Assembly: GCA_009774345.1 (NCBI GenBank)
Contig: VSNR01000214.1
Location: 1-6,541, forward strand
Origin: Lachnospiraceae bacterium
Lineage (GTDB): Bacteria; Bacillota; Clostridia; Lachnospirales; Lachnospiraceae
Direction of reading: 5' to 3'
DNA: 6,541 nt
Position 1 is the stretch's first letter. Every line of letters starts with the position of its first letter. This document shows, in pieces, positions 1 to 5,004 of the stretch. The position numbers and the translations under genes were made by a program. Below the pieces are notes generated by a model. It searched no databases, was not told the DNA's origin, and saw nothing but the letters and a program-made list of their open reading frames with translations.

Positions 1-254
1 CTTTATATCGTCTGAATTGTCAAAATAACATATGTTTTTATAAGTAACTTGTATTAATTTTTACATTTCGGACGAATTTTTACATTTCAATTTGCATAAT
101 TTTTCGAATTGTGTTAATAATGCTTGTATAAAGTGCGTCGGGAACAAAATCCAAACAGAAAGGAGGCACTGTTAAATCTTCTCATTGTCTTATTAGCTTG
201 TGCTGATAACGCAAAAATATTTTTCCAATCTTTTCACAATACAATCCAATATTG
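1..254. other. AT-rich intergenic region without a convincing gene
   Basis: No open frame with a plausible start, ribosome binding site and protein-like composition was found on either strand. The stretch contains a 14-bp direct repeat (56-88), a purine-rich Shine-Dalgarno-like AAAGGAGG (159-166) with no start codon at the proper distance, and the left arm of a palindrome (235-256). On the minus strand TTGACA occurs at 18-23. If it is a -35 element, its -10 would fall just off the left edge, which would fit a divergent gene beginning outside the window. That last point is speculation. Confidence 0.6.
56..88. repeat. Perfect 14-bp direct repeat, 19-bp period
   Basis: The sequence AATTTTTACATTTC occurs at 56-69 and again at 75-88, separated by 5 bp (ggacg). 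The two copies are identical. A period of 19 bp is close to two helical turns, so both copies would lie on nearly the same DNA face, as in tandem regulator sites. AT-rich DNA can produce such repeats by chance, and no regulator can be named. Confidence 0.6.
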
Positions 255-256
255 TG
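235..256. repeat. Inverted repeat CACAATA-N8-TATTGTG at promoter P1
   Basis: The arms 235-241 and 250-256 are perfect reverse complements of 7 bp around an 8-bp spacer. The right arm runs into the -35 element of the promoter at 255-283, the usual place for a repressor operator. No T tract follows, so it is not a terminator. The operator role is inferred from position only. Confidence 0.45.
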
Positions 257-283
257 TACATAATGTTCTGACAGCTTTATAAT
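255..283 (+). promoter_or_regulatory. Candidate sigma-A promoter P1
   Basis: The -10 is a perfect TATAAT at 278-283. A 4-of-6 -35 element TGTACA lies at 255-260, with an ideal 17-bp spacer. Transcription would start near 290 and run into the GC-rich structured island at about 341-435. It may drive a long leader of the GH18 gene or a separate small RNA. Confidence 0.5.
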
Positions 284-289
284 GTTTAT

Positions 290-487
290 ATATCACGAGG
301 AAAACTTTTGGTCTTTTGCATGTATATGGTAAATTTTTGCAGTCTGGTCTGTGGCGGCCTGATGAATGGACCCCTCTGTGCACACCGCACAGACGTTTCG
401 GCACATTCCATTTTGGCAGAAATGGCAGTGCTAACAAGACAATTATAGTTTATCATATGCAGCACAAAAATGATAGGGACTTTTTTT
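290..487 (+). ncRNA. Candidate structured leader RNA or small RNA
   Basis: Between promoter P1 and a T tract at 481-487 lies an island of about 55% GC (341-435) flanked by DNA of about 24-29% GC, a pattern often seen for structured RNA. It folds into two local hairpins: TCTGTGC (375-381) with GCACAGA (387-393), and 401-431, in which GCAC pairs with GTGC and CCATTT with AAATGG. The CACAGAC strand (388-394) can instead pair with GTCTGTG (347-353), extended by CGG (355-357) with CCG (385-387), around one bulged G. The two folds exclude each other, as in riboswitches and attenuators. I do not recognise a known RNA family. Reading frames through it, such as 316-537, have no credible ribosome binding site or protein character. 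It could be the 5' leader of the GH18 gene or an independent RNA. Confidence 0.4.
449..487 (+). terminator. Weak candidate terminator upstream of GH18
   Basis: TTTATCAT (449-456) can pair with ATGATAGG (470-477), using two G-U pairs, around a 13-nt loop. After GAC a run of seven T follows (481-487). The stem is AT-rich and the loop large, so termination would be inefficient or conditional. A second T run at 502-508 has no clear stem. Confidence 0.25.
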
Positions 488-529
488 GGAAGTATATTGA
501 ATTTTTTTGTGTACTTCATGTGAAAATTT

Positions 530-538
530 TGTTATAAT
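530..538 (+). promoter_or_regulatory. Extended -10 promoter P2 of the GH18 gene
   Basis: TGT followed directly by TATAAT (533-538) is an extended -10 element with a perfect hexamer. The region 17 bp upstream, TGTACT (510-515), is only a poor -35, which extended -10 promoters tolerate. Transcription would start near 545, a few bases before the GGGAGG ribosome binding site (549-554), giving a very short 5' leader. Confidence 0.6.
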
Positions 539-561
539 GAGAACGATTGGGAGGTATCCGT

Positions 562-2280
562 ATGAAAAAACGCATAATGACGGTGCTTGTGCCGGTTGTT
601 CTCATTTTACTTGTGATAGCAGTGGCACTTGGAAGCCAGATTTTTGAACGGTTTTCTTATTCAAAGAATCAGGCAGATTTAAATGAATATTTCAAGCTTT
701 CGCAGGCGGACGAGGTGGCGATGGTGGTGCAGGACACGCTGGTTGAGGAGAAGGCGCTTCTTCGGGGCGGCGTTGTCTATTTTGCGCTCTCGACGGTCGA
801 GACGTACTTTACAGACCGTTTTTATGTCAATAGCATGGAGCAGGTGCTGCTGTTTACGACAGATACGGATGTCATACGGATTCATATCGGGGATGACAGC
901 AATGTGATGTATGTGTCCGACGCGGGGCAGGAGCTTGATTATCAGGCAGCTTTCTACGAGGGCGATACGCTCTATATCGCGGCGGACTATGTGAAGCGGT
1001 ACGCGAATTTTGACTATCTGGTATACGATGAACCGCTGCACATGCAGATTTATACAACGTGGGGCAGCTACACAGAGGCAGAGATCGCCAGAAAGACGGC
1101 ACTGCGCTATCAGGGCGGCATCAAGAGTGATATTTTAGTGCAGCTCTCAGCGGGCGATGCGGTGACGGTGCTCGAGCAGATGGAGAAGTGGTCGAAGGTC
1201 AAGACACAGGACGCCTATATCGGCTATGTGGAGAATAAATTTCTAAAGGGCGAAAAGCAGGCAGAGCGGACATGCGATACGGGATTTCAGGAGATCGTGT
1301 ACCATAATGTCCAGAAGGAGGGGAGGATCAATCTCACGTTCCATCAGGTGTTTGAGGAAGTCGGGGGAGAGAAGCTGGCAAACGCGCTTGACACTGCCAG
1401 AGGAGTCAATGTCGTGTCGCCGACATGGTTTCGGCTGAATAACAACAGCGGAGATTTTGGCAGTCTTGCCAATGCCTCCTATGTGGCGAAAGCGCATGAG
1501 CTTGGCATTGAGGTCTGGGCGCTGGTGACGGATGTGGACAGCATGGACCAGTATGGCGTGGAGATCGACTTTGTAGAGCTGCTCTCGTCGTCTGCAAACC
1601 GCAGGCATTTAATAGAAGGGCTGATGGCACAGGTGGACAGTTTTGGGCTGGACGGTATCAATATCGACTTTGAGAAGGTGCGCAGTGACTCGGGGATTCA
1701 CTTTGTGCAGTTTCTGCGGGAGCTTTCGATCGAGACCAGAAAGCGCGGGGTGGTTCTCTCGGTGGACAACTATGTGCCTTCGGATTATACAGCACACTAC
1801 AACCGCAAGGAGCAGGGTATCGTCGTGGATTACGTTATTATCATGGCTTATGATGAGCACTATGTGGGCGGTGGTGCGGCAGGCTCCAACGCGTCGATTA
1901 AGTTTGTGGAGGATGGCATCGCCAACACCAAGGAGGTTGTGCCGGCGGAGAAGATCATCAATGCCATTCCATTTTATACAAGGGTGTGGGAGTCTGGACC
2001 AAATGGGCTCAAGGCGTCAACGCTCACGATGAATGCGCAGGCAGACTGGATTGCCAGAAATGGAGTAACTCCGGTATGGGTGGATGAATCTTGCCAGAAT
2101 TATGCGGAGTATCAGAAAGATGATACCTTGTACCAGTGCTGGCTCGAGGATGCGGAGTCCATCCGCGTGAAGCTGCAAGTCATGCAGAGTCAGGGCATCA
2201 AAGGGGTGGCAAGCTGGAAGCTGGGGCTTGAGACGCCGGCGGTGTGGGATGTGATTGCAGAGTATATGGGGCAGGCGTAA
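562..2280 (+). CDS. Membrane-anchored glycoside hydrolase family 18 protein
   Basis: This 572-residue protein probably hydrolyses beta-1,4 bonds next to N-acetylglucosamine, in peptidoglycan or chitin-like glycans, outside the membrane. Residues about 5-24 form an uncleaved-looking signal anchor after a KKR start. Residues about 60-168 resemble a copper amine oxidase N-terminal-like stalk, and about 180-229 an SH3-like wall-binding domain. The GH18 barrel spans about 250-570. Its active-site strand is DGINIDFE (364-371), with E371 the predicted proton donor. The motif has Asn where DxxDxDxE has its second Asp, a variant I believe also occurs in spore and wall GH18 enzymes of Bacillota. MAYDEH (428-433) and W552 fit the substrate-binding positions. 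ATG 562 is chosen over TTG 547 because GGGAGG (549-554) sits 7 nt before it. Substrate is unproven, and a sporulation or germination role is only possible. A terminator ends the unit. Confidence 0.9.
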   Translation: MKKRIMTVLVPVVLILLVIAVALGSQIFERFSYSKNQADLNEYFKLSQADEVAMVVQDTLVEEKALLRGGVVYFALSTVETYFTDRFYVNSMEQVLLFTTDTDVIRIHIGDDSNVMYVSDAGQELDYQAAFYEGDTLYIAADYVKRYANFDYLVYDEPLHMQIYTTWGSYTEAEIARKTALRYQGGIKSDILVQLSAGDAVTVLEQMEKWSKVKTQDAYIGYVENKFLKGEKQAERTCDTGFQEIVYHNVQKEGRINLTFHQVFEEVGGEKLANALDTARGVNVVSPTWFRLNNNSGDFGSLANASYVAKAHELGIEVWALVTDVDSMDQYGVEIDFVELLSSSANRRHLIEGLMAQVDSFGLDGINIDFEKVRSDSGIHFVQFLRELSIETRKRGVVLSVDNYVPSDYTAHYNRKEQGIVVDYVIIMAYDEHYVGGGAAGSNASIKFVEDGIANTKEVVPAEKIINAIPFYTRVWESGPNGLKASTLTMNAQADWIARNGVTPVWVDESCQNYAEYQKDDTLYQCWLEDAESIRVKLQVMQSQGIKGVASWKLGLETPAVWDVIAEYMGQA

Positions 2281-2295
2281 CGGTCTGTTTATATT

Positions 2296-2327
2296 AAAAA
2301 AGCTGTCTGAAACAGGCAGTTTTTTTT
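2296..2327 (+). terminator. Intrinsic terminator after the GH18 gene
   Basis: CTGTCT (2303-2308) pairs with AGGCAG (2314-2319), with one G-U pair, around the 5-nt loop GAAAC. A run of eight T follows (2320-2327), and an A run precedes the stem (2296-2301). It separates the GH18 gene from the metal-transport operon. The A run gives it some ability to act on both strands. Confidence 0.8.
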
Positions 2328-2333
2328 ATCCCC

Positions 2334-2362
2334 TTGACAATTCTGACGCCAGCAGATATAAT
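2334..2362 (+). promoter_or_regulatory. Perfect-consensus sigma-A promoter of the metal ABC operon
   Basis: TTGACA (2334-2339) and TATAAT (2357-2362) are separated by exactly 17 bp, a full match to the housekeeping consensus. Transcription is expected near 2369-2370. It starts 6 bp after the T tract of the preceding terminator. A promoter this strong normally needs a repressor to be useful for a metal importer, which fits the palindrome found right at the start site. Confidence 0.9.
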
Positions 2363-2370
2363 TGAAAAAA

Positions 2371-2388
2371 TGCAAATGGTTTGCAAAT
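2371..2388 (+). promoter_or_regulatory. Putative metalloregulator operator at the start site
   Basis: TGCAAA (2371-2376) and TTTGCA (2380-2385) form a perfect 6-3-6 palindrome beginning about 1-2 bp after the predicted start site. TGCAAAT is also directly repeated at 2371-2377 and 2382-2388, an 11-bp step of about one helical turn. Known zinc operons are repressed by Zur or AdcR, but this sequence matches neither consensus that I know. It could instead form a small hairpin at the 5' end of the mRNA. Confidence 0.45.
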
Positions 2389-2410
2389 TAATGTTATTGA
2401 GGCAAAGAAT

Positions 2411-3427
2411 ATGATGAGTAAATTATGGGCAGCAGCTGCGGCGCTGATTTTTTGTATAGGCACACTGTCCGGGTGTGCGGACAGCGCGATGCCGGCCGCA
2501 GAGGAGGACCGTCTGAGCATTGTCTGTACAACTTTTCCGCAATATGACTGGGTGTCTGCGCTGATTGAGGGCAATGAGGCGCAGTTTTCACTGACACTGT
2601 TGATGGATAAGGGCGGCGATCTGCATAATTTTCAGCCATCGGCGCTGGATATTGCGCGGGTATCGGAATGTGACCTGTTTATCTATGTGGGCGGTGAGTC
2701 GGACGGCTGGGTAGAGGATGCCTTGCAGGAGGCGGTCAATGCTGATATGCGTGTTCTGAATATGATGGAAGTCCTTCAGGGGCGGCTTGTCGAGGAGGAA
2801 CATGTGGAGGGAATGGAGGAAGCAGCGCACGTCAAGGAAGGGTTCCATGCAGATGAGGACCATGAACACGAACAGGAGTACGATGAACATGTCTGGCTGT
2901 CACTTCGCAATGCAGAGCAGATTGTGGAGGAGATTGCCGCGCAGCTTGCAGTGATGGACAGCGTCAATGCCGGGTTGTATCAAAGGAATTGTGACCGCTA
3001 TACCGCCGCACTGCGCGCGCTGGACATTCAATTTGAACAGGCAGTGCGAGCGGGGACAAAGGATACGCTGCTTTTTGCAGACCGTTTTCCATTCCGGTAT
3101 TTTGTCGAAGATTATGGGTTGAAGTACTATGCGGCATTTAACGGATGCAGCGCGGAGACAGAGGCAGGGTTTGGTACCGTGGCATATCTTATCAATAAAC
3201 TGGATGCGCTGGAGCTTGGCGCAGTCATAGTGCTGGATGGGTCCGATGACCGTCTGGCGCGGGTGGTGATCGAAAATACGCGGGATGGCAGCCATCATGC
3301 TGTTAGACAGCAGATCTATATATTAAATTCCTTGCAGTCTGTCTCGCGCAGGGAGATCCGGGCGGGAATCCGTTATCTGAATGTGATGGAGGAGAATCTA
3401 AAGGTACTAAGAAAGCTGCTGGCATGA
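2411..3427 (+). CDS. znuA: Zinc/manganese ABC transporter substrate-binding lipoprotein
   Basis: This 338-residue lipoprotein captures zinc (or manganese) outside the cell and delivers it to the permease. A signal peptide ends in lipobox LSGC, with Cys22 the predicted lipid-anchored residue. Conserved ligands are H72 in the DLHNFQPS motif and H160 in DEHVWLS. Between them a loop (about 131-160) is rich in His, Glu and Asp, typical of zinc rather than manganese binders. At the expected third His, the sequence is FADRFPFRYF (222-231), with Ala223 in place of His. I recall similar proteins in other Bacillota, so this is probably a subfamily trait and not decay. ATG 2411 is chosen because GAGG (2399-2402) lies 8 nt upstream, although ATG 2414 is possible. 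It is first in the operon, directly behind a strong promoter. Zinc is favoured but not proven. Confidence 0.9.
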   Translation: MMSKLWAAAAALIFCIGTLSGCADSAMPAAEEDRLSIVCTTFPQYDWVSALIEGNEAQFSLTLLMDKGGDLHNFQPSALDIARVSECDLFIYVGGESDGWVEDALQEAVNADMRVLNMMEVLQGRLVEEEHVEGMEEAAHVKEGFHADEDHEHEQEYDEHVWLSLRNAEQIVEEIAAQLAVMDSVNAGLYQRNCDRYTAALRALDIQFEQAVRAGTKDTLLFADRFPFRYFVEDYGLKYYAAFNGCSAETEAGFGTVAYLINKLDALELGAVIVLDGSDDRLARVVIENTRDGSHHAVRQQIYILNSLQSVSRREIRAGIRYLNVMEENLKVLRKLLA

Positions 3428-3442
3428 TGGGAGGATAGAAGG

Positions 3443-4144
3443 ATGGCATATATTCAATGTGAAAATCTGGTATTGGGCTATGAGGGAACGCCTGTGGCAG
3501 AGCATATCAGCTTTTCGGTGGAAAAAGGGGATTATCTGTGCATCGTAGGTGAGAACGGCGCGGGCAAAAGTACACTGATGAAGACGCTGCTTGGACTGAC
3601 GCCGCTGATGGGCGGGCGTATTGAATATGGTGACGGGCTGGAAGCACATGCGATCGGATACCTTCCCCAGCAGACCTTTGTGCAGAAGGATTTTCCGGCG
3701 TCTGTGTGGGAGATCGTGCTGTCCGGCACGCTCTCGCAGTGCGGGTGGCGTCCTTTTTTTCACAAGGCACAAAAGCAGCTTGCCGAGGAAAATATGCGGC
3801 GCATGGATATCTGGGATTTGAGAAAGGAGTGCTACCGCAATCTCTCAGGAGGCCAGCAGCAGCGTGTGCTGTTAGCAAGGGCGCTCTGTGCTTCGTCCAA
3901 GCTGCTCGTGCTGGATGAGCCGGTGACAGGACTAGACCCCAGAGTGACCGTAGAGTTTTATCAACTGATCAGAACCTTGAATCAGGAGGGGCTGACGATC
4001 ATTATGGTCTCGCATGATATTCAAGCCGCAGTGAAGTACGCCAGCCATATTCTGCATGTGGAGAAGGAGAACTCTTTTATCGGTACGACTGCACAATATC
4101 GAAAGAGTGAATTTTGGAGAGAATTGGGAGGGGAAATCGTGTGA
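3443..4144 (+). CDS. znuC: Zinc/manganese ABC transporter ATP-binding protein
   Basis: This 233-residue cytoplasmic ATPase binds and hydrolyses ATP to power metal import through the permease encoded next to it. All nucleotide-binding motifs are intact: Walker A GENGAGKST (36-44), Q-loop Q76 in YLPQQ, signature LSGGQQQR (134-141), Walker B LLVLDEP (154-160) with catalytic E159, D-loop after TGLD, and switch His191 in SHD. Length and order match metal-type ABC ATPases. The start is ATG 3443 with GGGAGG (3429-3434) 8 nt upstream, 15 bp after the lipoprotein stop. Its last four bases overlap the GTG start of the permease, so translation is likely coupled. Family assignment is firm; the metal is inferred from its neighbours. 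Confidence 0.95.
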   Translation: MAYIQCENLVLGYEGTPVAEHISFSVEKGDYLCIVGENGAGKSTLMKTLLGLTPLMGGRIEYGDGLEAHAIGYLPQQTFVQKDFPASVWEIVLSGTLSQCGWRPFFHKAQKQLAEENMRRMDIWDLRKECYRNLSGGQQQRVLLARALCASSKLLVLDEPVTGLDPRVTVEFYQLIRTLNQEGLTIIMVSHDIQAAVKYASHILHVEKENSFIGTTAQYRKSEFWRELGGEIV

Positions 4145-5004
4145 ATGAATCAATGGGAATCTTAGAGACGCTGCAATTTTATCTGGCTTATCCGTTTGTG
4201 CGGTATGCACTCATTGTCGGGACGCTGATCGCACTCTGTGCAGCGCTATTGGGCGTGACGCTGGTGCTCAAGCGGTTTTCTTATATCGGGGATGGCCTGT
4301 CCCATGTGGCGTTTGGGGCGCTTGCGGTGGCGACGGTTTTTGATCTGGGCAGCACTTCTGTCGTGGTGATGCCGGTGACGGTGCTTGCGGCGGTCCTGAT
4401 ACTCAGGACCGGGCAGAATCCCAAAATTCACGGCGATGCGGCGATTGCCATGCTCTCTGTCGGCTCGCTTGCAGTCGGGTATCTGGTGATGAATCTGTTT
4501 TCCACCTCGGCCAATATCTCAGGGGATGTGTGCAGCACACTCTTTGGTTCGACCTCGATTCTGACACTGACAAAAGCGGAGGTGTGGCTGTGCGTGGTGA
4601 TGTCTGTGGTCGTGGTGGCAGTGTTTATTTTTTTGTACAACCGTATATTTGCAGTGACGTTTGATGAAAATTTTGCGCGGGCGACGGGGTTGAAAGCGGG
4701 GCTTTACAATAATCTCATAGCGGTGATCACAGCGGTCATTATCGTGCTTGCAATGAATCTGGTCGGCTCGCTTTTGATTTCAGCGCTGGTTATTTTTCCG
4801 GCATTGTCTGCGATGCGCGTGATACAGAATTTTAAGGGCGTGGTACTCTATGCCGCAGTATTGTCTATCAGCTGTGCGCTGGCCGGAATTGTATTGTCTA
4901 TCCTGTTCTCAACCCCTGTCGGCGCAACCATCGTGGCGGCAGAGATCGTCGTGTTTTTTATGAATTGTTTGATTGGAAAGCTGGTAAAAAGCGTGGGTTA
5001 TTGA
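4141..5004 (+). CDS. znuB: Zinc/manganese ABC transporter permease (ABC-3 family)
   Basis: This 287-residue integral membrane protein forms the metal channel, probably as a dimer, above the ATPase. It is strongly hydrophobic with about seven to eight helices. The ABC-3 family signature RFSYIGDGLSHVAFG is at 45-59. A cytoplasmic segment FDENFARATG (174-183) likely contacts the ATPase, and GSLLISALVIFP (209-220) is the conserved late helix. I chose GTG 4141 because GGAGG (4127-4131) lies 9 nt upstream. ATG 4153 would be 21 nt away and TTG 4114 has no such site. GTG overlaps the TGA of the ATPase gene (4141-4144), which implies coupling. The 3' end overlaps the stop of the convergent chemoreceptor by 7 bp with no terminator. 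Confidence 0.93.
   Translation: MNESMGILETLQFYLAYPFVRYALIVGTLIALCAALLGVTLVLKRFSYIGDGLSHVAFGALAVATVFDLGSTSVVVMPVTVLAAVLILRTGQNPKIHGDAAIAMLSVGSLAVGYLVMNLFSTSANISGDVCSTLFGSTSILTLTKAEVWLCVVMSVVVVAVFIFLYNRIFAVTFDENFARATGLKAGLYNNLIAVITAVIIVLAMNLVGSLLISALVIFPALSAMRVIQNFKGVVLYAAVLSISCALAGIVLSILFSTPVGATIVAAEIVVFFMNCLIGKLVKSVGY

Noticed and set aside
18..23. Minus-strand TTGACA as part of a divergent promoter with TATAAA at 2-7
   Set aside because: The spacing is only 10 bp. A proper -10 would be outside the window, so it cannot be supported here.
359..422. CTGATGA at 359-365 followed by GAAA at 419-422, resembling a hammerhead ribozyme core
   Set aside because: The bases next to both motifs (ATGG and GGCA) do not pair to form stem II, and no matching stem I, stem III or cleavage triplet is seen.
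234..519. Two overlapping minus-strand frames (234-437 and 286-519)
   Set aside because: Neither has a convincing ribosome binding site or recognisable motif. They overlap each other in different frames and cover the GC-rich island that explains the open frame.
316..537. Plus-strand 73-codon frame in the upstream region
   Set aside because: It starts at TTG without a ribosome binding site, its composition is not protein-like, and it runs through predicted RNA hairpins and promoter P2.
547..561. TTG 547 as start of the GH18 protein
   Set aside because: It would put the GGGAGG ribosome binding site inside the coding sequence. ATG 562 has that site at the ideal distance and gives a normal KKR signal anchor.
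1643..2032. Plus-strand 129-codon frame inside the GH18 gene, rich in Arg, Ser and Trp
   Set aside because: It is the out-of-frame shadow of the catalytic domain, whose motifs are intact in the main frame.
2326..2639. Minus-strand frames over the metal operon promoter and signal peptide
   Set aside because: They run through a perfect promoter and the lipoprotein start and have no ribosome binding site or family motif.
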